Shown here one piece after another: positions 18,786-27,462 of a stretch of 64,000 nucleotides of DNA. The stretch's first letter is position 1, and every line of letters starts with the position of its first letter. The DNA lies in assembly GCA_015057305.1 (NCBI GenBank), contig SVES01000013.1, forward strand, positions 1 through 64,000. Direction: 5' to 3'. The notes below the pieces were generated by a model. That model saw nothing but the letters and a program-made list of their open reading frames with translations, was not told the origin of the DNA and made no database searches. The stretch is from Pseudobutyrivibrio ruminis. GTDB lineage: Bacteria > Bacillota > Clostridia > Lachnospirales > Lachnospiraceae. The position numbers were made by a program, and so were the translations under genes.

Positions 18786-20033
18786 TTATTGCAGCCCAGC
18801 ATCAATTTCCCGCCAATTATCCGTACATGTACAATAATTACAAACAGTTCCTCGTGGAAACAGAGAAAAACTTTTTAATTTTTCTCTATCACACAAAGTA
18901 ATGTCTACAAAATTATTTTCATCTTTACATATCCCTAAATCATATAGTGCTGCAGCTCTTGCACACAAATATAATTTTCCATTTGATAAAGTTTTACACA
19001 CCTTAGGCGACGCGCACTTATAGTTCGTCATTAATTCCTCATAAGGAGTCATTTGCCTTGCCATAGTATCATTAGAATCATGCCATATTAGCTCATCTAG
19101 TATCTCAAATTTAATTTCGTTGTTTTTTAATCTATTAATCAATTCATTTAATCTTGTGGATTTAGGATACTTGCTAACTCTGACTAGAACTTTATTCTTC
19201 TTTAACTGTTCTAAAACCCGTTCTGAAGGCACAATAGTCCCATTTGTCGTCAACTCTATCCTATCAATCTTTGCCATTTTCCTTAATTGTTCCAAGATTG
19301 TAACTAAATCTGGATAAAGAAATGGTTCTCCACCTAATAATTCCATTACCATTATTCTATCAACCTTATCAGAAAGGCTGTTTATATCCTTAATAATCCT
19401 GCTTTTATTAAAATGTTTAGGCGCGGTAAATTTAGGCATCAGATTATTACATCCTTTGCATTTCAATGTACATTTTTGTGTTAATTGAACAACAACTCTT
19501 GGAATCACTATTTTGGAGTCATCTTCAATATCTGCTAATATTTTTGCATAATATTCATGATAAGAAGAGGATTCTTTTTCTATTTCATTTATATGGCAGT
19601 ATCGTTCCACTTCTTCCCCAACTGCATCTAAGAGATAGTGCTGTTTAGTTGTAGTCCTTATTGTTTCTCTTTTATAGCCAAGCCATAATATCTTCCCCTG
19701 CTTCACATTCATGCTTAAGAGCAACTTGTTAATAGATTTAGCCGTTAGCATATCAGCAACTGCAATTAACACATAATCATATTGATATTCTTTAATGGCA
19801 TTTATGGGTACAACTTCTAATCCCCAACTGTTATACATTTCTGCTTTTTGGTCAACCCACGCGACAATGTTACAATACTCCGTATACATTAATTGCATAT
19901 AATAAGCTTGCCCCACATCTCCTGCCCCATATAATACAATATTTGAGCCTTTAGGAATTTGAGAGTATGGTACCACCCAATCTTTTGACATATAAAATTG
20001 CTTTTCATAGTTTTCAAAGTCATTTCTTATCAT
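18786..20033 (-). CDS. Radical SAM protein (SPASM-like C-terminal Cys cluster) with N-terminal YGAG domain
   Basis: N-term SNIVLYGAGDVGQAYYMQL; VQLTQKCTLKCKGCNNLMP (CX3CX2C); ELLGGEPFLYPDL; C-term KCASPKVCKTLSNGKLYLC...CNYC. Confidence 0.87.
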   Translation of the reverse strand: MIRNDFENYEKQFYMSKDWVVPYSQIPKGSNIVLYGAGDVGQAYYMQLMYTEYCNIVAWVDQKAEMYNSWGLEVVPINAIKEYQYDYVLIAVADMLTAKSINKLLLSMNVKQGKILWLGYKRETIRTTTKQHYLLDAVGEEVERYCHINEIEKESSSYHEYYAKILADIEDDSKIVIPRVVVQLTQKCTLKCKGCNNLMPKFTAPKHFNKSRIIKDINSLSDKVDRIMVMELLGGEPFLYPDLVTILEQLRKMAKIDRIELTTNGTIVPSERVLEQLKKNKVLVRVSKYPKSTRLNELINRLKNNEIKFEILDELIWHDSNDTMARQMTPYEELMTNYKCASPKVCKTLSNGKLYLCARAAALYDLGICKDENNFVDITLCDREKLKSFSLFPRGTVCNYCTCTDNWREIDAGLQ

Positions 20034-20053
20034 TAATGTATCACCTAGTATTA

Positions 20054-21343
20054 TTAAATCATTCTTGCATTATGCTGCACTAATATATCAAATACCTGCT
20101 TCTTATTGTGGTCATTTAATCCTAAAACAAAAAGTGTAGAGTCATTGATATCTATATCATCTATCCCATTTACACTCTTTCCTAATAACAAACTAGGATT
20201 CATTTGCTTATCTGTAACAACAAATCCCTTAATAAGAATATCGCCATCTTGTAATTGCAATGCTATGTTTTTAGCTTCCACTCCAGCTCCATAAATATAT
20301 ACTTTTTTCCCAAGCGCCTCTTTCCTTATATAATCATAATAATCTTCACATTTTTTTGCCTGCATTACAGCCATTTTATTGAATATAATTCTAGACGACT
20401 TGCCAAAAAGCTTTGTTAGTTCCTCAGCCTTTTTCAAGCATTCATCAACTGTCACAGGCTTATTCTCATAAAAAGCTTGCTCGCAAAGAGCCATTTGCAT
20501 TTTTTCAGTTTGGCATTTATATTTATTTACTGTTTCACTATTAAATAGCTCATAATATTTATAAAATCTTGTTCTATAATCTAATACAAAATCCTTATCA
20601 TTATTGAATCTTTCATTCCAGGACCCAGCATGCATATAATTTCTTACTGCCCAGCATTTATCTAAATAGTATATTCTGCCATTATTATTTAGATGGAATC
20701 TTATAGAATCATCCCCAACTGGACATTCTAAATAAGCTTTGCTATTAATCGCATCTCTTGCATCTTCAACACGATAAAAAAATGATGCTGTAGGTGGTCT
20801 ACCATTTTTACAAAAGAATACTTCGTCATCATCAACAATACCTGTTTCCATATCAAATATTTGTGGTACAATCTCACTAATGCTAACTCTTATAGCATTA
20901 TGAAAACACATTGAAATTTCATCGTTTTCCTCAAGAATATCGTATTGCCGCTGAAGTTTTTTAGGATATATCCAATAATCATCGCCTTCACATAAAGCAA
21001 TATATCTACCATTCACAATTTCATTTTTTAATCTAGTTCTCATCATTCTGCCATTAGCTGTGTTATAGGTGTTTTTTTTTGCAATATAGGCTTTTATAAT
21101 ATCAGGGTATTCAGCAGCATATCTTCTAACAATGTCAGATGTTCCATCAGTTGATGCATCATCAAAAACTATTACTTCATACTTGAATGTTGTTTCCTGA
21201 TTTATAAACCCTAGTAATGCCTTTTCTATAAAATTTACATGATTGTATGTAAGACACCAAATAGTAACATCTATCCCGTCAATATTATTTTCTGTATTGT
21301 GTGTCTCAAATTTAAAAAAATTTTGTAAACTAATATCAAGCAT
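20054..21343 (-). CDS. Glycosyltransferase family 2 with C-terminal YGAG domain
   Basis: IDVTIWCLTYNHVNFIEKALLGFINQ, VIVFDDASTDGT, CEGDDYW; C-term KKVYIYGAGVEAKNIALQLQ. ATG with an upstream AAAGGAG preferred over the track start at 21406. Confidence 0.86.
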   Translation of the reverse strand: MLDISLQNFFKFETHNTENNIDGIDVTIWCLTYNHVNFIEKALLGFINQETTFKYEVIVFDDASTDGTSDIVRRYAAEYPDIIKAYIAKKNTYNTANGRMMRTRLKNEIVNGRYIALCEGDDYWIYPKKLQRQYDILEENDEISMCFHNAIRVSISEIVPQIFDMETGIVDDDEVFFCKNGRPPTASFFYRVEDARDAINSKAYLECPVGDDSIRFHLNNNGRIYYLDKCWAVRNYMHAGSWNERFNNDKDFVLDYRTRFYKYYELFNSETVNKYKCQTEKMQMALCEQAFYENKPVTVDECLKKAEELTKLFGKSSRIIFNKMAVMQAKKCEDYYDYIRKEALGKKVYIYGAGVEAKNIALQLQDGDILIKGFVVTDKQMNPSLLLGKSVNGIDDIDINDSTLFVLGLNDHNKKQVFDILVQHNARMI

Positions 21344-21378
21344 CTGTTTCAGCACTCCTTTAGACCGATTAAAAATAC

Positions 21379-22191
21379 TCAAAGTGTTGATTCCCATTTC
21401 ACCCATTTATGTTCCATAGGACAATAGCCACACAGTTTATTAGCTCGTTCTAACAATTCCAACGCATCCCACCCTGATATATTAATTTGTCCTAATAAAT
21501 CAATTGTATTATCTTGATATGAACCTTTGCATGCGGTTTGCTTTTCTAGCATCTCGCATATAGTTGGAATCGCACCACACATCATAAGCTTACCATTTTT
21601 TAATGTGTGGCAATGAGCACTAGCACAATTTGCAAATATTGATTTATACATTTCATCAAACTCAGGTTCTCGATTAATTCGTTCCATAAAGTATTCAATT
21701 GGTTTACCAATTTGCAACCTCAAATCATACTCATAAATTTTTTCTGTGATTAAATCAATTTGATTTCTAGTCGGAGGATATTGCGATATTTGTATAATAG
21801 CATTGTTGTTTCTTATACTTTTTAGTATTCTGTCATTTACCTTAGGTATTAATAATCCATTTGTAACAATGCACAATTCAGAATTTGGAAAATATGATCT
21901 CGCTGTGCTTATATACCAATCCAAATCATCAACAACAAATGGTTCTCCACCCATCAATCGAATCCGCCTAATGTTAGAAAACAGTCTATTCAATGTCTCA
22001 AATGATTTTTCAAATTCCTCTCTATTTGTTTTGTCGAGTTTTGTCACCAAATCAGACTTATGACCACAATTTCTACATTTTAAATTACAAAAACTAGTTA
22101 CATCATGTTCTATATATGATAGTTCAGGTTTGACATCTTCAAAATATCGTATATACGATTTAAATTCTCCATCATTATCTATAATCGGTAA
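21379..22191 (-). CDS. Radical SAM protein, paralogue of 18786-20033; start codon unclear (only ATT/ATA between the upstream TAA and the CX3CX2C motif)
   Basis: Extending the 223-aa track ORF in frame gives LPIIDNDGEFKSYIRYFEDVKPELSYIEHDVTSFCNLKCRNCGHKSDLVTK, adding the radical SAM motif. Also IRLMGGEPFVVDDL and C-term NCASAHCHTLKNGKLMMCGA...CGYC. Confidence 0.75.
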   Translation of the reverse strand, partial: LPIIDNDGEFKSYIRYFEDVKPELSYIEHDVTSFCNLKCRNCGHKSDLVTKLDKTNREEFEKSFETLNRLFSNIRRIRLMGGEPFVVDDLDWYISTARSYFPNSELCIVTNGLLIPKVNDRILKSIRNNNAIIQISQYPPTRNQIDLITEKIYEYDLRLQIGKPIEYFMERINREPEFDEMYKSIFANCASAHCHTLKNGKLMMCGAIPTICEMLEKQTACKGSYQDNTIDLLGQINISGWDALELLERANKLCGYCPMEHKWVKWESTL

Positions 22192-22494
22192 TTATCCTCC
22201 AAATACATATCTATCTGGAACAAATATATCTTTTTTAAACCAGGGTAACAAAGACATAACCATTTCTTGTGCAACTTGAAAGTTTTCTACGGCTACAACA
22301 ATTGCCTCTACCTGTTTTTGCCAGTCATCCTGAAACAAATTAACATCAACAACAGGAAGTCCAGGTTTATTCCAATCATGTCCATTTACATTATTATCAA
22401 TATACACTATAGGTTCATATTTGTTTGTTTTCTCCAGTTCTTTAAATATATATTTCCCAAAATTTCCTGCACCATATATTGCTATTCTTCTCAT
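22192..22494 (-). CDS. Free-standing YGAG Rossmann-like domain protein (in frame with the following radical SAM ORF, separated by one TAA)
   Basis: MRRIAIYGAGNFGKYIFKELEKTNKYEPIVYIDNNVNG...YVFGG*; stop TAA at 22194-22192. Confidence 0.78.
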   Translation of the reverse strand: MRRIAIYGAGNFGKYIFKELEKTNKYEPIVYIDNNVNGHDWNKPGLPVVDVNLFQDDWQKQVEAIVVAVENFQVAQEMVMSLLPWFKKDIFVPDRYVFGG

Positions 22495-22556
22495 AAAACA
22501 CCTAACAACCTTCTGAGTTTCCTATCAAGATTCATTTTTTTACAAAATACTATTTT

Positions 22557-23609
22557 TCATTCATATTTAATATATTCGATTAGCCCTGATAAGTAGCCTC
22601 TTTCTTCAAAACTTTTTTTATTCTCACTAATCTTACGTTTGATTTCTTCTCTATCGCTTGGTTCTTGAACTGAGACCCATATAATATCCTGTCTATTTTC
22701 ATCTATAGTCAGCATGTAATTTGTCGATTTCCTTGGGAAATAATAAACACCATCTTTTTTCTCATAGGAATAATATTTACTTCCGATTTTTAACCATGCA
22801 TCAGACTGTGTATAATGATAGTCTTCTGGGTAATCTCCATATTTGTATACAGTACCATCATATTTAATACAAATAATATTATCTTCTGTTCTTGGCAGCA
22901 CATATAATTTATCCTTTAATGGAATCATCATTCCTCTGATTAGGTCGCAAGAATTATCTTTTTTTAAGTCTATATAATCTATCTTCTCGTTCCCATCCCA
23001 AATTATTATATTTTTCTCACATAATATATATATTTTTTGATTATAAACTGTCGCATCCTGCATATTATCTAATGAAAACGGCATTTTTTCCATACTCATA
23101 ACATTTTCTTTAAAGTCATATTTATAATAGCTACTTCCAAATGAGGTAAAGAAAAACATCTCATCATCTAATTTACATCCACGCATATTCTTCTTGTCAA
23201 CATTAGGAAGAAAGGAAATCCTCTTATAATCACCACTTTCGCAAAGAATAATTACTTCATCAGCATTCCTTCTAAAAAGATATAAATGATTGTTCCATTT
23301 TTCTAGACTAATAAAACTTGCAGTTGCTTTTTCATCTTCATAAATATCAGTGATTACATTTAATTCTATATCATAGTAAGCAACAATCATTGGTGACCAA
23401 CTAATAATAAAGAGCGTCTTATTTAATAAAACTAAGTATCCAACACCCCTTTTTTGAATCTGTTCAATATTTTTAATTTTTGAACTATACATAGTTTGCC
23501 GCGTGCTCAAATCAGTTTTCCAAAATGCACCATTTGCGTAAAATATCAAACTATTATCAATAATTACATGATCATTACATATCCATTTTTCACCATCGAG
23601 CATTTCCAT
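22557..23609 (-). CDS. Hypothetical protein, repeat-rich (possible beta-propeller)
   Basis: Recurrent short beta-like units (NNHLYLFRRNADEVIILCESGDYKRISFLP, KIYILCEKNIIIWDGNEKIDYIDL, KLYVLPRTEDNIICIKYDGTVYKYGDYP). Confidence 0.6.
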   Translation of the reverse strand: MEMLDGEKWICNDHVIIDNSLIFYANGAFWKTDLSTRQTMYSSKIKNIEQIQKRGVGYLVLLNKTLFIISWSPMIVAYYDIELNVITDIYEDEKATASFISLEKWNNHLYLFRRNADEVIILCESGDYKRISFLPNVDKKNMRGCKLDDEMFFFTSFGSSYYKYDFKENVMSMEKMPFSLDNMQDATVYNQKIYILCEKNIIIWDGNEKIDYIDLKKDNSCDLIRGMMIPLKDKLYVLPRTEDNIICIKYDGTVYKYGDYPEDYHYTQSDAWLKIGSKYYSYEKKDGVYYFPRKSTNYMLTIDENRQDIIWVSVQEPSDREEIKRKISENKKSFEERGYLSGLIEYIKYE

Positions 23610-23614
23610 TTCAC

Positions 23615-23833
23615 CTACTTCCATCTGTCATAGCACCAATCTATGTACTCAGAAATGTATACTTCCAAATCCATATTTTCGTGAAATTTTAAATTTGACT
23701 GTCTACGAATTTCTATATCTGATTTCCACCAACTTAACCCAAAAATTCTTGCAATCTGAGGATAAACCGGCATTTCGTCCCACCCCAAATGCAATGAGCA
23801 ATTTGCATCTTTTTCATTTATCCCTTTTTCCAC
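23615..23833 (-). CDS. Small hypothetical protein (72 aa)
   Basis: ORF in tight operon spacing between the CitE-like and propeller-like genes. Confidence 0.4.
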   Translation of the reverse strand: MEKGINEKDANCSLHLGWDEMPVYPQIARIFGLSWWKSDIEIRRQSNLKFHENMDLEVYISEYIDWCYDRWK

Positions 23834-23866
23834 CTGTTATTTTGATGTTGTGGATAAATAATCATT

Positions 23867-24724
23867 TTATTCTGTAAACTGTCTAATTGCATTTTTGCAC
23901 TTTTTTAACATAGGCGGTCCAATCATTTTTCCGCCAACTAGTATGATATTTTTATTATTTTTTATGGCATCTTCTTCAGCGTCTATTACTCGTTCAGCCA
24001 TTTCTATCTGTTCTTCATCTGGCATATATGCCTTATTGCAAGCATCTATTTGTATAGGATGCAATAATAGCCTACCGGCAAATCCATTCTTATATGATTC
24101 CTGCGACTTTTTTAAAAATGCATCCTGATTCTTATAATCTATAAATGGTGTATCTATAGGTTTAATTTTTTCCTTTCTTGCTGCATTTACAATTGCTGAT
24201 CTAGGCATAATAAATGCTTCTTCATTATATGTAACTATTGACCCTATATCATTTAGATAGTCTTCTCCACCAAAGCATATAGCCACAAGTCTTTTACTTG
24301 CACGTGCAATTTCATTTACTCTTGCCACAGCACTAGCTGTTTCGATTAATGGTGCTAGAGAAATTTTATTATCTGGTAGTCCATTTTTTCTTTCAAAAAA
24401 TAGTAATAGTCTATCTAAATATTCAATATCTTTTTCGTCATTTATTTTACTAGGCATAATCCCATCGATACCTGGAAGAATCACTTTAGAAATATCTTCA
24501 ATAAAATTAATGGAGTTTATTTCATTTATCCTTATGAAAACTGTTTTTCCTTCTAATAAATCTTTTTTGCTATAATCAATGATTTGAAGTCTTGCTTCTT
24601 CCTTCAGTTCCTGCGATACCGAATCTTCCAAATCTAAAATTAATGCATCTACATCTGAATCTAATCCTTTATCGATATACCTTGTTTTATTAGCCGGTAT
24701 AAATAGCATACTTCTCAGTTTCAT
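23867..24724 (-). CDS. HpcH/HpaI aldolase / citrate lyase beta-subunit-like CoA ester lyase
   Basis: LRSMLFIPANKTRYIDKGLDSDVDALILDLEDSV, LAPLIETASAV, AICFGGEDYLNDIG, GRLLLHPIQIDACN are CitE-family motifs. Confidence 0.9.
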   Translation of the reverse strand: MKLRSMLFIPANKTRYIDKGLDSDVDALILDLEDSVSQELKEEARLQIIDYSKKDLLEGKTVFIRINEINSINFIEDISKVILPGIDGIMPSKINDEKDIEYLDRLLLFFERKNGLPDNKISLAPLIETASAVARVNEIARASKRLVAICFGGEDYLNDIGSIVTYNEEAFIMPRSAIVNAARKEKIKPIDTPFIDYKNQDAFLKKSQESYKNGFAGRLLLHPIQIDACNKAYMPDEEQIEMAERVIDAEEDAIKNNKNIILVGGKMIGPPMLKKCKNAIRQFTE

Positions 24725-24738
24725 ATCTCACCTTCATT

Positions 24739-26292
24739 TTATAATGATATATTCCCGTGTTTTTTTTCATTAATATTTGAAATTGTTTTATTATTGAATC
24801 CATCAAATACACCTATTAATGTTTGACGCGTATCTTCCGGTAATATAATCTTATCAATCATTCCGCATGATGCTGCAAAGTATGGAGTCAAATACTTTTC
24901 TCTATATTTTTCTACCTCCATATTTCTCCTCTTTTCAGGATTATCGTCATTTTCAATTTGTCTTTTTAATATAACATCGACAGCTCCATCTGCCCCCATC
25001 ACTGCTAATTCAGCAATTGGCCATGCAAGTACATAATCAGCGCCTATGCCCTTACTATTCATTGCACAATATGCCCCACCATATCCTTTTCGCATAATTA
25101 GAGATACTCTTGGGACTGTTGCTTCCGAAAATGCATATAGCATTTTACAGCCATGTCTCAATATGCCTTTTCTTTCCTGTTTTTTTCCAGGATAAAATCC
25201 AGGAACGTCCACTAATACTAATAAAGGAATATTATAACAATCACATAGTCTAACGAATCTTGCACATTTATCAGCTGCATCACAGTCAAGCGCTCCACCA
25301 ATTACTTTGGGTTGATTCGCAACTATGCCAATAGTTCTTTTGTTTAGTTTTCCAAATCCAATAACAATATTAGGTGCAAATTCTTCTTGAAATTCAAAAA
25401 AGCTATCACTATCCAATACCCTTCTTATTACTTCCTTAACATCATAACTATGTCTTGTATTTTCAGGTACAATCTCTTCTATCTCTTTTGCTCTTATTGC
25501 TTCATTTGTTTTGTTACGCTTGTCGTTTTGATTAATATTTACGTTGTAAATATAACCTATAGTTTCCTTCACCTTCTCAATACATTCAGAGTCATTTTCG
25601 CACACTAAATGTGCTTGGCCACTATATCTCGAATGTATTTCACTTCCCCCCAGCTCATCCATTGTCACTTTCTCTCCAGTCAAAGCCTCTATTACCTTCG
25701 GGCCTGTAATAAAAAACTGACTAGTCACCTTTGTCATAAATACAAAGTCACACATCGCAGGTGAATAACTTGAACCGCCTGCGCAATTGCCCATTATTGC
25801 TGCAATTTGCGGTATAAGTCCCGATGCTTTTGTGTTTAGATAAAATAATCTACTATAGGCATCTAGGGAAAGTATCCCCTCTTCTATTCTTGCTCCACCA
25901 CTATCGCACAAAAATATCATTGGGCACTTGTTGTCTATTGCCATTTCAAGGGTTCTGCATATCTTTCTTAAATGTGTCTCTCCCCCTGACCCGCCTCTTA
26001 CAGTACTATCTTGAGAAACAGCAAAGCATTTCACTCCATTTATGCTTCCATAACCAGCAATAACGCCGTCTCCTATTATTCGCTTACTATTTAATTCTTC
26101 TAAATCGATATGAGTCACAACATATTTTTCAATCTCCGTATACTTTCCGTCATCAAAAAGCATCCCCATTCTTTCACGTGCAGATAATTTACCTAATGAA
26201 TGGATTTTATTTATTCTTTCGACTCTACTTTCCTCAGAAGAACTCGCTTCATTTTCAAAATATCTTTGTCTTACTTCGCTGTTCCAGCTCAT
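24739..26292 (-). CDS. Acyl-CoA carboxylase, carboxyltransferase (beta) subunit
   Basis: KLSARERMGMLFDDG, GGSGGETHLRKICR, PMIFLCDSGGARIEEGI, LLVLVDVPGFYPGKKQERKGILRHGCKMLYAF, MRKGYGGAYCAMNSKG. Confidence 0.92.
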   Translation of the reverse strand: MSWNSEVRQRYFENEASSSEESRVERINKIHSLGKLSARERMGMLFDDGKYTEIEKYVVTHIDLEELNSKRIIGDGVIAGYGSINGVKCFAVSQDSTVRGGSGGETHLRKICRTLEMAIDNKCPMIFLCDSGGARIEEGILSLDAYSRLFYLNTKASGLIPQIAAIMGNCAGGSSYSPAMCDFVFMTKVTSQFFITGPKVIEALTGEKVTMDELGGSEIHSRYSGQAHLVCENDSECIEKVKETIGYIYNVNINQNDKRNKTNEAIRAKEIEEIVPENTRHSYDVKEVIRRVLDSDSFFEFQEEFAPNIVIGFGKLNKRTIGIVANQPKVIGGALDCDAADKCARFVRLCDCYNIPLLVLVDVPGFYPGKKQERKGILRHGCKMLYAFSEATVPRVSLIMRKGYGGAYCAMNSKGIGADYVLAWPIAELAVMGADGAVDVILKRQIENDDNPEKRRNMEVEKYREKYLTPYFAASCGMIDKIILPEDTRQTLIGVFDGFNNKTISNINEKKHGNISL

Positions 26293-26301
26293 ACATATCC
26301 C

Positions 26302-26757
26302 TCAATCATTCTTTTTCTTAATCAGAACATGCCGTCTAAATGACATGACTTTATCTCCATTTTGGTTATAGGCTTCAGTTTCAACATATATTATTCCTCT
26401 ATCCTCTTTAGACTTAGATTCTCTGCAATCTAATACCGTCGACTTAGCATAAATTGTATCTCCTATAAACACTGGTGCTAAATGTTTAACATATTCATAA
26501 TCTAAATTAGCAATAGCTTTTCCACTAATATCAGGCACAGTTATTCCTACAACTAAACTGAATACTAATGTTCCAACTACAAGTATCTTCCCATGTTGTT
26601 GTTTTGAAGCATAGTCAACATTTGTATGAACGGGGTGATGATTCATAGTTATCAATGAAAACAAGTTATTATCACTTTCAAAAATTGTTTTTGATAACGA
26701 ATGAACTATTTCCTCTCCAGGTGTAAACTCTTCGAAATATCTTCCCAAATCACTCAT
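26302..26757 (-). CDS. MaoC-family (R)-hydratase/dehydratase (hotdog fold)
   Basis: RYFEEFTPGEEIVHSLSKTIFESDNNLFSLITMNHHPVHTNVDYASKQQHGKILVVGTLVFSLVVG. Confidence 0.9.
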   Translation of the reverse strand: MSDLGRYFEEFTPGEEIVHSLSKTIFESDNNLFSLITMNHHPVHTNVDYASKQQHGKILVVGTLVFSLVVGITVPDISGKAIANLDYEYVKHLAPVFIGDTIYAKSTVLDCRESKSKEDRGIIYVETEAYNQNGDKVMSFRRHVLIKKKND

Positions 26758-26777
26758 TTTATTCTCCTACACATTTC

Positions 26778-27446
26778 CTATAATGGTTTTATTTTCCTTT
26801 CTGTTTCCTTTGCTGGATTTCCATATACCATCTTTCCTGTCTCTATACTTTTTATAACATTTGATGCCATACCACAAAAAATATCATCACCAAGTTCAAT
26901 ATAATTATTTAACGACGAATTCAGTCCTATAAAACACCTGTCCCCCAGCTTATTATTACTTCCTATAGCACAATGTCCTGTTATAAAATTACTATTTCCT
27001 AATTTAGTATCATGCCCAATCAATACATTTGAATGTATAGTATTATAATTTCCCAAAGTAGCATTTGAATTTATAACTGAATTCGCCAATATCACATTGC
27101 CATATCCCATCGTTACTGATTGAGCCACATACGCGCTATGGTGAATAAAATTTGCATATCGATTAAGTGGTATTTCATAACTGTCTCGTAATCTACATCT
27201 TTCTTCTATTAAATCAGGTCTATATAATGCAAATACAAACTTTACATCATCATCATCTTTAAATAACTTATAAGCATCATAAGTTTTACATAATATTGGA
27301 ATACCATTTATTTCCTCTCCAAACAATTCATCATCAAATGCAAATCCCAATAATTTACAACTTCCAGTCTTTCTTTGTGTATCTAATATTTGTTCTGCAA
27401 TTACAACTGCAGAGCCTTTTCCCCCAATTACTATTATCTTATCCAT
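26778..27446 (-). CDS. NeuD/PglD-family sugar acyltransferase (left-handed beta-helix)
   Basis: IIVIGGKGSAVVIAEQI N-term; hexapeptide repeats VTMGYGNVILANSVINSNATLGNYNTIHSNVLIGHDTKLGN. Confidence 0.87.
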   Translation of the reverse strand: MDKIIVIGGKGSAVVIAEQILDTQRKTGSCKLLGFAFDDELFGEEINGIPILCKTYDAYKLFKDDDDVKFVFALYRPDLIEERCRLRDSYEIPLNRYANFIHHSAYVAQSVTMGYGNVILANSVINSNATLGNYNTIHSNVLIGHDTKLGNSNFITGHCAIGSNNKLGDRCFIGLNSSLNNYIELGDDIFCGMASNVIKSIETGKMVYGNPAKETERKIKPL

Positions 27447-27462
27447 TATTCATTCCCTTTTC

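Noticed and set aside
21379-22050. 223-aa TTG-start ORF as the complete gene
   Set aside because: It would exclude the CX3CX2C radical SAM motif found just upstream in the same frame.
23867-26757. Complete methylmalonyl/propionyl-CoA carboxylase operon
   Set aside because: No biotin carboxylase, biotin carrier or epimerase/mutase gene is adjacent; only the carboxyltransferase subunit is present.
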